Assembly: GCA_025359045.1 (NCBI GenBank)
Contig: JANYHN010000063.1
Location: forward strand, 1 to 64,000
Reading direction: 5' to 3'
DNA: 64,000 nucleotides
DNA from: Hyphomicrobiales bacterium
GTDB taxonomy: Bacteria > Pseudomonadota > Alphaproteobacteria > Rhizobiales > Aestuariivirgaceae
Below, one piece after another: positions 27,417-36,417 of the stretch (its first letter is position 1; each line of letters starts with the position of its first letter). The translations under genes and the position numbers were made by a program. The notes under the pieces are model-generated. The model made no database searches. It worked only from the letters and a program-made list of their open reading frames with translations, and was not told where the DNA came from.

Positions 27417-27989
27417 ATGGGAAAAGGTCGTTTAGAAGCATTTTCAGACGGGGTGATCGCTGTGATCATCACCATTATGGTGTTGGAGCTGAAAGCGCCG
27501 CATGGGCCAGAGTTGTCTGAGCTTTTGCCACTTCTACCAACCTTCCTCACCTATGTATTGAGCTTTATTTACGTTGGTATCTATTGGGTAAACCATCACC
27601 ACTTCTTCCACATCATTCACAAGGTTTCCGGTGGAATGTTGTGGGCAAATTTGCATTTGCTGTTCTGGCTGTCACTGGTGCCCTTCACCACAGCCTGGAT
27701 GGGTGAGAACCACTTCACCACAATTCCTGTGGCGCTCTATGGGGCCAATCTATTGGCAGCCGCCATCGCTTACACCATCCTCTCTCTCGTGGCGGTGCGT
27801 GTACATGGGCCAGATTCTGAAATTGCTCGCGCGTTCGGAAATGATAGAAAAGGCAAGATATCGGTGGCGTTTTATGTTGCGTCCATTCCAATTGCTTTTT
27901 ATTCCCCGGCCATTTCTTGCGCCTTCTTTGCCATCGTGGCGCTGATTTGGTTTGTGCCAGATAAGCGCATTGAGCGTGTGATCGGCTAA
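27417..27989 (+). CDS. TMEM175-type (DUF1211) membrane channel protein
   Basis: The 190-residue protein has the diagnostic first helix R-L-E-A-F-S-D-G-V-I-A-V-I-I-T-I-M-V-L-E-L (about residues 4-24) with the FSD motif of bacterial TMEM175 potassium channels. It has about six hydrophobic segments in total, including YVGIYWVNHHHFFH. Bacterial members assemble as tetramers and conduct K+ with modest selectivity. The frame runs open upstream through the broken hicA, but ATG 27417 has GAGGGA behind it and gives the family N-terminus. Its last 4 bases overlap the convergent EamA gene. Confidence 0.87.
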   Translation: MGKGRLEAFSDGVIAVIITIMVLELKAPHGPELSELLPLLPTFLTYVLSFIYVGIYWVNHHHFFHIIHKVSGGMLWANLHLLFWLSLVPFTTAWMGENHFTTIPVALYGANLLAAAIAYTILSLVAVRVHGPDSEIARAFGNDRKGKISVAFYVASIPIAFYSPAISCAFFAIVALIWFVPDKRIERVIG

Positions 27990-28888
27990 AGCCTGCCAGG
28001 ATCCGCGACTTCAGTTTGTTGCCGCCGGATGCGTTCACGGTTTGAGATATAGATCGCGCAAACGACAAGTATGCCCACACCAACAAATGTCCAGCCATCA
28101 GGAAAATCACCAAAGAAGAACCAGCCTGCAAAAACGGCGTTGATCATCTCAGTATAACCAAAAGGTGCGAGCAACGAGACGTCAGCATATTGGCAGGCCT
28201 TAATGGTAAGGTAATTTCCGGCGGTGCCGATGCAAGCCAGCAAAATGAAAAATAAGAATTGTTCAAAGTTAGGTGTATGCCAAATAAACACCACAGCAAG
28301 GCTTGCAAAAGCGCTGCCAAACAGACCCGTATAAAAAGTATTTGCCATGGCACTACTGCCGCTTGCAAGCTTGCGAGACATAATCAGCGATAGGCCTGAA
28401 CCAACACCAGAACCGAACGCCAAAAAAGTACCCGGATTTACTTGAATAAAACCAGGTCGGATGATGATCAAGACACCAACGAACCCGATGGCCACAGCAA
28501 CCCAGCGCCGAATGCCAACATGTTCACCAAGAAGCAGCGGGGCCAACGCCGTAATCACCAAAGGCTGAATAAAATAGATCGCCAATGTTTCCGCAATACC
28601 TTGATAACGCAGTGCACCAAAGAACATCATGGTAGAGACGAGGATCAATATGCCGCGCCACATATTCAGCCAAGGCTCGCGTGGGCGAAGTGCCTGCACA
28701 CCTTCACTTGCGATGAGCAGGGGGGCCGTAATAATCATTCCAATTGTAAGTCGCGCCCAGACAATTTCAACAACAGGAATGCCTTCGTTTCCAAGATGCT
28801 TGGCAACAGCATCAAGGAACGGAAAAACCAGCATCGCACAGATCATGAGCGCGATGCCAAGCAGCGATTTGTTTTTGACTAACGCCAA
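27986..28888 (-). CDS. EamA/DMT-family transporter, TTG start
   Basis: The 300-residue protein has about ten hydrophobic segments in two EamA repeats (about residues 8-140 and 150-285), typical of drug/metabolite exporters such as RhaT/YdcZ relatives. The start is TTG right after the TAA of the upstream flavoprotein gene, supported by TGAGGG at a normal distance inside that gene's last codons. No substrate can be read. Linkage to the flavoprotein and the PaaK-like genes suggests it exports or imports a metabolite of that cluster. Confidence 0.88.
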   Translation of the reverse strand: MALVKNKSLLGIALMICAMLVFPFLDAVAKHLGNEGIPVVEIVWARLTIGMIITAPLLIASEGVQALRPREPWLNMWRGILILVSTMMFFGALRYQGIAETLAIYFIQPLVITALAPLLLGEHVGIRRWVAVAIGFVGVLIIIRPGFIQVNPGTFLAFGSGVGSGLSLIMSRKLASGSSAMANTFYTGLFGSAFASLAVVFIWHTPNFEQFLFFILLACIGTAGNYLTIKACQYADVSLLAPFGYTEMINAVFAGWFFFGDFPDGWTFVGVGILVVCAIYISNRERIRRQQTEVADPGRL

Positions 28889-31303
28889 TTATACCCTCAA
28901 ACGATCATTCGCCGGATCCCACGCGGATTCAGGAATGATCCGCGCTTTGCGCATTTCACCCAGGACCATGATTTCAAATTCGGTGCCCACTGTCACCAAC
29001 TTTGGATCAACATAAGCGAACACCAGCGATGCATCAACTGCATGGCCATAACCGCCAGAAGTGGTAACGCCGACAATTTTTCCATCATGATAGACTGGCT
29101 CGTTGCCCAAACAATCCGAGTCTGTGTTATCGATTGATAGATAGGACAGTACCATCCGTGGCCCACGCTGCTTGTGGACAAGGCTGGCGGCTTTGCCAAT
29201 GAAGTCTTCTTTCTCTAAGCGAATAAACCTGCCCATCGACGCTTCGAACATATCAATCTCAGTGGTGAGTTCTGATCCCCAACCGCGATAGCTCTTTTCC
29301 ATGCGCAGCGAATTCATGGCATAGGTGCCGAACAGTTGAATGCCATGTGGTGCACCAGCTTTCATCAGTGCATCGTATACTTTTTTGAGGCCGTTCATCG
29401 GAACATGCAGTTCCCAACCGAGTTCGCCCACATAATTCACACGCAGCAAGCGAACACCTTCAACGCCTCCCACCTTTGCTACGCGACCTGTGAGCCAACG
29501 AAAGGATAAATCTTCATCTGTACATGGAGCAAGAGTATCACGCGCGCGAGGGCCAGCCAAAACCAACACGCCATAATCATCGGTGATATCGGTGATAGTG
29601 CAGTTCTCAGATATTCTCTTTCGCCAATTCAATTGGTCGACATCATGAAGTTGTGCCACGGCCGCAGACAGCACATAGAAATGATCGCTAGCCAAACGCG
29701 TGACAGTTATTTCAGATTCAATAAAACCATTCTCGTTCAACAAATGACCAAGAATAATCCCGCCATCTTTGGTTGGAATCTTATTTGCGCAAATACGGTT
29801 GAGGAACGCATAAGCGTCTGGCCCTTTCACATCAAATTTGGAGAAGGTGGATAAATCCATCAACCCTACCCGTTCACGCACGGCTAAAGCCTCAGCCCGA
29901 ACGGAATCCCATTGATTAGAACGGCGATAAGAGAAGTTTTCGCCTTTGCCTGACTTGTCATACCAACGCGGGCGTTCCCATCCAAAAATTTGCGCAAACT
30001 GCGCACCTTCATTTTTCAGCGTGTCATACAAGGCCGACTTGCGAAGACCGCGACCAACTAGATGTTGCTCACCGGGTTTATAGCAATAGTACATGTGGTG
30101 ATAATCAGCGATGGAAACTTCGGTGGTATAATCCTTGGTCGCCCAAGTGCCAAAGCGCCGTGGATCAAACTCGCGCATATTGATTTCAGCTTGGCCGTGC
30201 ACCATCCATTGCGCCAAATGTTTGCCAGCACCGCCGCCTTGGCAAATGCCAATAGAAGCGCCACAATGCATCCAATAATTCTTCGGGCCATGGGCCGGGC
30301 CAGAGAGATAAACGCCATCTGGCGTATGAGTGATTGCACCAGATATGATTGACTTCACACCCGTCTTGCCGAAAATTGGCAAACGCTCTGTGGCTTTTTC
30401 CAGCCATGGCATAATGCGGTCAAGCTCGTTCACTTCGAGCTCACTCTCGTAATCCCAATGCGGCTGGCCGCCATCCCAGCACACATGAGCGGTTGCTGTT
30501 TCATATGGTCCAACGAGAATGCCATTTGTTTCCTCGCGCAAATAGGCGTGGGAGTAGGGGTCTCGAACTACTGGTAGCTCATGCTTGAGATCGATCAATT
30601 CTTGCAGCGGCTCGGTGATCACATATTGATGCAGCATATTAGCGATGGGGGCTATATGCCCCGTCCAACCTGCCACCACATCACAATAAGAACCCGCAGC
30701 ATTCACAACGTGTTCGCAATCAATGTTGCCGTTCTCGGTGAACACACGCCACTCGCCATTGGGCAAAAGCTTGATGTCCATCACCCGCGTGCGGCGATAG
30801 ATTTCAGCCCCCAATTGGCGCGCACCAACCGCCATTGCATTTGTGATGTCAGCAGGGGCCACATGACCATCCGTGACCGTTCGGAAAGCGGCTTTAACAC
30901 CAAAGGTATCAAGAAAAGGGTGATACTGCGCAATCTCGGAAGGCCCGATGATTTCGCCCTCATAGCCAGCCAGTTTAGAAATACCGTAAACATATTTCAG
31001 CCAGTTGACCTCTTCATCCGTAGTGGCCAGCCGCAGCCCGCCGCAGCCGTGCCAAGACACGGCTTGGCCAGTGAGTTTTTCCAGCTGCGGATAAAGCTGC
31101 GTCCCATAAACATGAACTTTGGTCATGTTGAGCGATGAGTTGAAATGCGGGCACTGCCCGGCCGCATGCCATGTGGAACCTGACGTCAGCTCGCCTTTTT
31201 CGACCAGAACAACATCTGTCCAGCCTTCAAGGGCAAGGTGATAAAGCAACCCCACACCCATGATGCCACCACCTACAACCACGACTTTTGTATGAGATTT
31301 CAT
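28889..31303 (-). CDS. GcvT-domain FAD-dependent oxidoreductase, dimethylglycine/sarcosine dehydrogenase-like
   Basis: The 804-residue protein has an N-terminal DAO domain with the dinucleotide motif VVVVGGGIMGVG (residues 7-18) and GSTWHAAGQ. His46 of that motif corresponds to the covalent FAD-linking His of mitochondrial dimethylglycine dehydrogenase. From about residue 430 a GcvT-like folate-binding half follows, with the AMNSLRMEKSYRGWGSEL and SGGYGHAVDASLVFAYV segments. Relatives demethylate N-methylated glycines or related compounds and pass the carbon to tetrahydrofolate. ATG 31303 has GGAG at good spacing; a TTG at 31321 is in frame but weaker. It lies 92 bases after the third PaaK-like gene. 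Confidence 0.9.
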   Translation of the reverse strand: MKSHTKVVVVGGGIMGVGLLYHLALEGWTDVVLVEKGELTSGSTWHAAGQCPHFNSSLNMTKVHVYGTQLYPQLEKLTGQAVSWHGCGGLRLATTDEEVNWLKYVYGISKLAGYEGEIIGPSEIAQYHPFLDTFGVKAAFRTVTDGHVAPADITNAMAVGARQLGAEIYRRTRVMDIKLLPNGEWRVFTENGNIDCEHVVNAAGSYCDVVAGWTGHIAPIANMLHQYVITEPLQELIDLKHELPVVRDPYSHAYLREETNGILVGPYETATAHVCWDGGQPHWDYESELEVNELDRIMPWLEKATERLPIFGKTGVKSIISGAITHTPDGVYLSGPAHGPKNYWMHCGASIGICQGGGAGKHLAQWMVHGQAEINMREFDPRRFGTWATKDYTTEVSIADYHHMYYCYKPGEQHLVGRGLRKSALYDTLKNEGAQFAQIFGWERPRWYDKSGKGENFSYRRSNQWDSVRAEALAVRERVGLMDLSTFSKFDVKGPDAYAFLNRICANKIPTKDGGIILGHLLNENGFIESEITVTRLASDHFYVLSAAVAQLHDVDQLNWRKRISENCTITDITDDYGVLVLAGPRARDTLAPCTDEDLSFRWLTGRVAKVGGVEGVRLLRVNYVGELGWELHVPMNGLKKVYDALMKAGAPHGIQLFGTYAMNSLRMEKSYRGWGSELTTEIDMFEASMGRFIRLEKEDFIGKAASLVHKQRGPRMVLSYLSIDNTDSDCLGNEPVYHDGKIVGVTTSGGYGHAVDASLVFAYVDPKLVTVGTEFEIMVLGEMRKARIIPESAWDPANDRLRV

Positions 31304-31395
31304 AAACCGCTCCGAAAACAATAAGTTGCGCTTTCTTCACCTGTTCGCGGTTTGCTTTCAAGGGAAAATAGTGGGTCCAGTGGTGAGCTGTTTGA

Positions 31396-32715
31396 TCAGC
31401 TTTCCGGCGGCAACTCACAGACAAACTCGATGAATTTTCCGGAAGGTGTCAGGGGCAGTATTTCCATAACATGGTAAGTCACATTAATAGACTGGTCGAG
31501 ACGCGACCGAAGAAGTTCAGCCAAGCCATTAAAGTCGGGCTTATTATCGCTATCTTCGGGAATATAGCGCACTTCGAAATGAAGTGGCTTCACCTGAGCG
31601 ATTTGCCAACTGCGCGCAGAAATAATTTTCATGAATTTTGCGGGAAGGGAAAGAGCAACTTTGCGTTTTCCGGGCAAGCGAAACAAATGCGTCGTCCGTC
31701 CCACGATCTTTTGGATAACGGGCAATGTCCGCCCGCAAGAGCATTTCTCCCCCACGATAACCTCGTCTCCTTGCGCATAGCGAATGAAGGGTTGGGAAGT
31801 GTTAAAGAAATTTGTTATAACAACTTTGCCACGTTGGCCGGGAGCACATGGTTGGCCGGCTTCGTCCAATATCTCAACTAAGTTGAATTCTGGATTGGTA
31901 TGATAATGCTCGCCACTTGGGCATTGATGAGCGATATTATAGACTTCCTTTGACGCATAAAGCGCGATAATTTCTGTACCAAAGATTTTACGGCAATCTT
32001 CACGCAGCAAATCGCTGACATCAGCTCCCACTGTGAATATTGCGGAAAGTCGAATTTTTAAATCAAGTTGCTTTGCGGCAAGCGCGACAGAGTGCAAGAG
32101 ATTAGGTCGTGCCGAGAAATAATCTACCTCCTTGCGTAACAAAAATTCTGCAACTTGTTCTGGCGTTGCTGTTCGGTTTATTTGCAGTTTTATTCCTTTC
32201 GCGCTTCCCGCTAACCAGCTTGGCCCCCAACGTCCTCCGTCCCTACCATCAGGCCAACTTGCAATCTTTGGGTCGTCTCCATCATAGTGGCAGAATATCC
32301 GGTCGAATGAGATATTGTGCCATTTCGAAGCGCGATAACGTGTTGCTTCGGAAACTAATGCCACAAGCGAATTGTGGCGAGAGGTCACTGGCTTTCCAGT
32401 CGTGCCCGATCCCAAATGATCATCGACAAAGCCGTGACCTGGCGGAAGTCGGGGTGCTAGCATCTGTTCTCGATGGTTCAATAAATCTTCGCGCGTCAGG
32501 ATAGGTATTTCGCTCCAGCGATTCCAGTTTATTTCGCCATCAGCTGAAAGTGCATTGCTCAAGCGTTCTTTGTAAAATGGCACATTTTCACGCGAGAATT
32601 TCAGGAGCTGAGCCAACTGATGTGACTGGAAATTCCGCATTTGCTGTTCTGGCCAATATTGGCTGTCCTCAAGCATGTCATAAATGCGTTGTTGAAATTC
32701 TGGATCGTATTCCAT
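31396..32715 (-). CDS. PaaK/CapK-like adenylate-forming enzyme, paralogue C
   Basis: The 439-residue protein of the phenylacetate-CoA ligase-like superfamily is the third of three tandem copies. Motifs: phosphate loop GSGTTGKPVTSRHNS (about residues 102-116), YASKEVYNIAHQCP, ribose-binding RYAQGDEV, CSCGRTLPVI.KIVGRT, and the C-terminal TPSGKFIEFVCELP with a candidate catalytic Lys. The family activates carboxylates as acyl-adenylates, often then to CoA thioesters. The acid is unknown. The cysteines in HQCP and CSCG could bind zinc. The RYDIGD motif of copies A and B is RYAQGD here. The ATG overlaps the stop of copy B (TGATG). Confidence 0.83.
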   Translation of the reverse strand: MEYDPEFQQRIYDMLEDSQYWPEQQMRNFQSHQLAQLLKFSRENVPFYKERLSNALSADGEINWNRWSEIPILTREDLLNHREQMLAPRLPPGHGFVDDHLGSGTTGKPVTSRHNSLVALVSEATRYRASKWHNISFDRIFCHYDGDDPKIASWPDGRDGGRWGPSWLAGSAKGIKLQINRTATPEQVAEFLLRKEVDYFSARPNLLHSVALAAKQLDLKIRLSAIFTVGADVSDLLREDCRKIFGTEIIALYASKEVYNIAHQCPSGEHYHTNPEFNLVEILDEAGQPCAPGQRGKVVITNFFNTSQPFIRYAQGDEVIVGEKCSCGRTLPVIQKIVGRTTHLFRLPGKRKVALSLPAKFMKIISARSWQIAQVKPLHFEVRYIPEDSDNKPDFNGLAELLRSRLDQSINVTYHVMEILPLTPSGKFIEFVCELPPES

Positions 32716-34052
32716 CAGTTTTGAACTACTTCTTCCAACACCCTAGGTAGCTCGCAAACATATTCGATGAATTTTCCGGAAGGTGTAATCGGGAGAACGG
32801 TAATTTGTTTGAAACTGACTTTCATGCTCTGATCGGTGCGGATGCGAATTAAATTTTCAATCGCTGCAAAGTTGGAAATGACTAAACTGTCATCGGGAAT
32901 AAACCGCACTTCTATATGCAAAGGTTCAATTTGCGCAATTTGCCAGCTTTTTGCAGCAATAAGTTTCATTGATTTTGGTGGTAAGATGATTGCCACAAAA
33001 CGCCCATGTGGCAAGCGAAACATATGATTTGTTCGACCGACAATTTTTTCGATCAGAGGCAATTGGCGGCCACAAGAACAAGTTCCACCCATAACAATCT
33101 GGTCTCCGATGTCGTAGCGGATAAAAGGTTGGGAGGTATTGAAAAACGAAGTTATTATTGCGCGACCACGTTCGCCAGCGGCGCAGGGCAGGCCTCTATC
33201 ATCTAAAATCTCTAACAGGAGTAACTCTGAGTTGACATGATAACCATATCCGGCAGGGCATTGATGGGCGATATTGTAAACTTCTTTTGATGAGTAGACA
33301 GAAACGATCTCAGCACCAAAAACCGATCGACATTCTTCGCGGATATCTTCTGTCGGCGATTCACTAAGTGAAACAATCGCAGAAAGCTGGTGACTTATAT
33401 TGTTCTTCTTTGAAGCGCGCGCGATAGTCAAAACGCGGTTTGGTCGACCCGTGAGATAGGATACCGCATTTCGGCTAATATATTCCGCAAGGTTTTCTGG
33501 TGACGTAATAGGATTGATCTGTAGTATATAGCCTTCAGCACTTCTCTCGTCCCAATGCGGCCCCCATGGACCAGACCGTTTCCCGTTGGGCCATTTGGCA
33601 AATTGCGGATCGTCACCTCCAATTTGGCAAAATACTTTACCATAATCTAAATTGTGCCAGCCAAATCCGCGAAACAGTGCCGCTTGCGAAGCCAGAGGTA
33701 CAAGAGAGTTGTGGCGCGAAGTCACGGGCCTTCCAGTCGTACCCGATCCCAAATGATCTTCGACAAACCCGTGACCAGGAGGAAGCCAGGGCGCAAGCAT
33801 CTGTTCTCGGCGATTTAATAAATCGTCGCGGGTTAGAATGGGTATTTCATGCCAGCGATCCCAATCTATTTCGCCTTCAGCGGTGAGAGCATTGGTCAAT
33901 CGATCTTTATAAAACGGAACATTATCACGAGAGAATTTCAAAAGCTGAGCCAATTGCTGCGACTGGAAACTGCGCATTTGCTGCTGTGGCCAATATTGAC
34001 TTTCCTGCAACATTTCAAAGATGCGTAGCTGAAACTCGGGATCATAGTTCAT
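32715..34052 (-). CDS. PaaK/CapK-like adenylate-forming enzyme, paralogue B
   Basis: The 445-residue middle copy matches copy C and copy A along its whole length, most strongly in the first 120 residues (YDPEF..RI..ML.ESQYWP.QQMR.FQ...LAQLLKFSRDNVPFYK) and in the C-terminal third. Phosphate loop GSGTTGRPVTSRHNS, SSKEVYNIAHQCP, RYDIGDQI, CSCGRQLPLIEKIVGRTNHMFR and TPSGKFIEYVCELP are all present, so it looks catalytically intact. Its ATG lies 11 bases inside the end of copy A and its stop overlaps copy C, so the three are translated as a tight operon. Confidence 0.83.
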   Translation of the reverse strand: MNYDPEFQLRIFEMLQESQYWPQQQMRSFQSQQLAQLLKFSRDNVPFYKDRLTNALTAEGEIDWDRWHEIPILTRDDLLNRREQMLAPWLPPGHGFVEDHLGSGTTGRPVTSRHNSLVPLASQAALFRGFGWHNLDYGKVFCQIGGDDPQFAKWPNGKRSGPWGPHWDERSAEGYILQINPITSPENLAEYISRNAVSYLTGRPNRVLTIARASKKNNISHQLSAIVSLSESPTEDIREECRSVFGAEIVSVYSSKEVYNIAHQCPAGYGYHVNSELLLLEILDDRGLPCAAGERGRAIITSFFNTSQPFIRYDIGDQIVMGGTCSCGRQLPLIEKIVGRTNHMFRLPHGRFVAIILPPKSMKLIAAKSWQIAQIEPLHIEVRFIPDDSLVISNFAAIENLIRIRTDQSMKVSFKQITVLPITPSGKFIEYVCELPRVLEEVVQN

Positions 34053-35388
34053 TGTTGACTAAACCCATATTCTGTTTCGGCGGTAATTCGCACACATACT
34101 CAATAAATTTGCCGGACGGTGTTAGGGGTAGGGTATCAATTACCTTGTAAGTGACCCTTACATCGCGTTCGGTATGATCCCTCAGAATATCGGTAAATTT
34201 ATTGAAGTTTGGCACATTGCTGCTTCCATCGGGAATGTACCGCACTTCGAGGTGCAATTGTTCAATTTGCGCAATCTGCCAGCTTTTCGCGGCTAAAACT
34301 TTCATAAAATCAGCTAAAATGAACAGCGCAATGTTGCGATTATTTGGAAACCTGAAAAGATGATTGGTACGTCCTGCCACACGTTCAATCACGGGCAAAG
34401 TGCGGCCGCAGCTGCAAGCCTCACCCATCACAATCTGGTCGCCGATGTCATAGCGGATCAATGGTTGGGACGTATTGAAGAAGGATGTGAAAACGGCTCT
34501 TCCGCGCACACCTGCGGGGCAGGGGTTTCCTTCATCGTCGAGAACTTCAATTAACATGAGCTCGGAGTTTACGTGTAAATTCTGGCTGACTGGACATTGA
34601 TGCGCAACATTATAAAGTTCTTTTGACGCATACACCGAGATCATTTCAGCGCCAAAAACGCGCCTGCAATCTTCGCGTTCATCTTCAGTTGTTGCCGTGC
34701 CAAATGTGGGAATTGCGGAGAGTTTGGTCTTTAGCCCCATTCGTTCCGTGGCCAATGCCACTGACTGCATCGCTTTTGGCCGACCAGTAAAATAATCAAC
34801 CCTTCTGCGGTTGAGAAATTCGGCCAATTGTTCTGGAGATGCGTAAAGATTAATATGAACCAATTTGCCTTTGTTGGTTCGGCGATTCCAGTGTGGCCCC
34901 CATGTGCCTCCTTCCAATCCATCGGGCCAACTGCCCGCTTTCATATCATCCCAGAGAAAGCTGCAAAAAGTTTTCCCATAATCAAACTTGAACCATTCGA
35001 AATTTCGAAACAATGCTGCATCAGACACCAGCGGCATGAGTGAATTATGCCGAGTCGTTATGCGTTGTCCTAAGGTTCCTGATCCAGTGTGGTCAGCGAT
35101 ATAGCCGTGTCCCGCAGGAATATTCGTGGGCAACATGTTTTCGCGATGATTGTGGAGATCATTGCGCGTGAGGAGCGGAATGTCGTGCCATTGATCCCAA
35201 TTCACTTGGCCATCAGCCGTCAGAACTTTAGTCAACCTGTCACGATAGAATGGCACGTTGTCTCTTGAGAATACCAACAGTTGGGAGAGCTGTTGTTCCT
35301 GAAAGCCGCGCATTTGCTGATCTGGCCAATATTGGCTTTCCTGCAGCATGTCATAAATGCGGTGCTGAAATTGGGGATCATAAACCAT
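34042..35388 (-). CDS. PaaK/CapK-like adenylate-forming enzyme, paralogue A (altered phosphate loop)
   Basis: This is the 448-residue first gene of the tandem triplet. It shares the paralogue pattern (YDPQFQHRIYDMLQESQYWP, YASKELYNVAHQCP, RYDIGDQIVMG, CSCGRTLPVIERVAGRTNHLFR, TPSGKFIEYVCELP). Its phosphate loop reads GSGTLGQRITTRHNS: the second Thr is Leu and the Pro is Arg compared with copies B and C. That may reduce or change ATP handling. ATG 35388 is chosen because it gives the same N-terminus as its paralogues and has a GGGG element upstream; a TTG-led extension to 35424 is unlikely. Confidence 0.82.
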   Translation of the reverse strand: MVYDPQFQHRIYDMLQESQYWPDQQMRGFQEQQLSQLLVFSRDNVPFYRDRLTKVLTADGQVNWDQWHDIPLLTRNDLHNHRENMLPTNIPAGHGYIADHTGSGTLGQRITTRHNSLMPLVSDAALFRNFEWFKFDYGKTFCSFLWDDMKAGSWPDGLEGGTWGPHWNRRTNKGKLVHINLYASPEQLAEFLNRRRVDYFTGRPKAMQSVALATERMGLKTKLSAIPTFGTATTEDEREDCRRVFGAEMISVYASKELYNVAHQCPVSQNLHVNSELMLIEVLDDEGNPCPAGVRGRAVFTSFFNTSQPLIRYDIGDQIVMGEACSCGRTLPVIERVAGRTNHLFRFPNNRNIALFILADFMKVLAAKSWQIAQIEQLHLEVRYIPDGSSNVPNFNKFTDILRDHTERDVRVTYKVIDTLPLTPSGKFIEYVCELPPKQNMGLVNNEL

Positions 35389-35569
35389 GATAACACCCCA
35401 TACCACTTTTTGGTAAGTCAGCAAAATTACACGTTTAAATTGATTTTTTCAGATTGTGTCCGAGCCGCAACAAGTTAAGAATGTGTTTATTTCTTGTTGA
35501 TTTTTTGGCGCATTGCATTAAATCCACTCTCAGCAGTGGGGCGACGTTTTTTTAAGGCGAGTAACATTA
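35389..35569. promoter_or_regulatory. divergent intergenic region, PaaK-like operon / outer-membrane protein
   Basis: The 181-base AT-rich spacer must carry both promoters. On the minus side a TACCA/TGGTA inverted repeat (around 35400-35415) lies in the operon leader. On the plus side a CCACT/AGTGG hairpin (35524-35539) is followed by a T-run (35547-35553), which could attenuate the outer-membrane gene. No gene is seen. Confidence 0.35.
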
Positions 35570-36406
35570 ATGTATAAAAATGTATTTGTGACCGTTACAT
35601 TTGCGGCAACTCTGATGGCATCAACAGCATGGTCGGCTGACGTTGGCAAAGGTGATTTGCCAGCTGTTTCTGCGATAAACGGAAAAATTGAACTGAGTGC
35701 GGGCTGGGCAGACATTGATCCAATTGATCCAACAGCGGTATTTCATGGTGGCGCCAGCCTTTCAATTCCGGTGGGTGATCGCTTTGGCTTACAGGCGGAT
35801 ATAGCTGCGTTGAGCGAGTTCGGAGATGTTTATCGTGGCGCGGCACTTCACGCCTTCACGCGTAACCCCGATTCGTATTTGCTGGGCGTGACTGGTGGAT
35901 TTGGTTCTGCGAATGCGGCGACGTTTGGTTTTATTGGGCCTGAAGCAGAATTTTATGTTGACCGCGTTTCGATCGAAGCGTGGGCTGGTTATATGAACCT
36001 TGATCTCGCTGGCGTACAATCAAGTCAATTTTTTGGCTTCGGTGATATTGCCTATTATGCGGATGATAATCTGCGCTTGTCAGTGGGTGCCAGCACAGTC
36101 GCCGGTTTCAAATCAGGCCATATCAACGGGGAATGGCAGCTATCTGACGCTGGTTTGCCGCTGAGCCTTACGGCTGAAGGTCGCCTAGGTGATGCTGGCC
36201 TTGTGACCGCCAGCCTTGGTTTGAAACTCTATTTCGGTGCTGAGGATAAAACACTGATTCGCCGTCACCGCGAAGATGATCCACGTAACCGTACATTGGA
36301 TATATTCTCAGCGGCAGGTAGTGCGTTTAAGCCGCCTCTGGCCGGAGTGCCTGTGGATCCATGCCCTGGCGGTGAAATGATCAACGGTGAATGCGTGATA
36401 TTGTAG
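35570..36406 (+). CDS. predicted outer-membrane beta-barrel protein
   Basis: The 278-residue protein has a signal peptide (MYKNVFVTVTFAATLMASTAWS, cleavage after SA near residue 23) and a mature part rich in alternating hydrophobic/polar strands with Gly and aromatic girdle residues (LSAGWADID, LLGVTGGFGSANAATFGFIGPEAEFYVD, SVEAWAGYMNL-like, LGLKLYFGAE). This suggests a small barrel of about 10-12 strands. A C-terminal extension carries two cysteines (DPCPGGEMINGECVIL) that could form a disulfide. No specific family is recognised; porin-like or OmpW/Omp25-like proteins are alternatives. Confidence 0.65.
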   Translation: MYKNVFVTVTFAATLMASTAWSADVGKGDLPAVSAINGKIELSAGWADIDPIDPTAVFHGGASLSIPVGDRFGLQADIAALSEFGDVYRGAALHAFTRNPDSYLLGVTGGFGSANAATFGFIGPEAEFYVDRVSIEAWAGYMNLDLAGVQSSQFFGFGDIAYYADDNLRLSVGASTVAGFKSGHINGEWQLSDAGLPLSLTAEGRLGDAGLVTASLGLKLYFGAEDKTLIRRHREDDPRNRTLDIFSAAGSAFKPPLAGVPVDPCPGGEMINGECVIL

Positions 36407-36417
36407 TTCAATAGACC

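Noticed and set aside
30581-31138. A 185-codon plus-strand open frame opposite the flavoprotein gene
   Set aside because: Shadow of the conserved FAD-binding half; no start signal or family resemblance.
31396-35388. Interpretation as a phenylacetate catabolic (paa) locus or a capsule locus
   Set aside because: No paaA-E, paaG/Z, glycosyltransferase, polymerase or export genes are present; only the ligase-like fold is shared.
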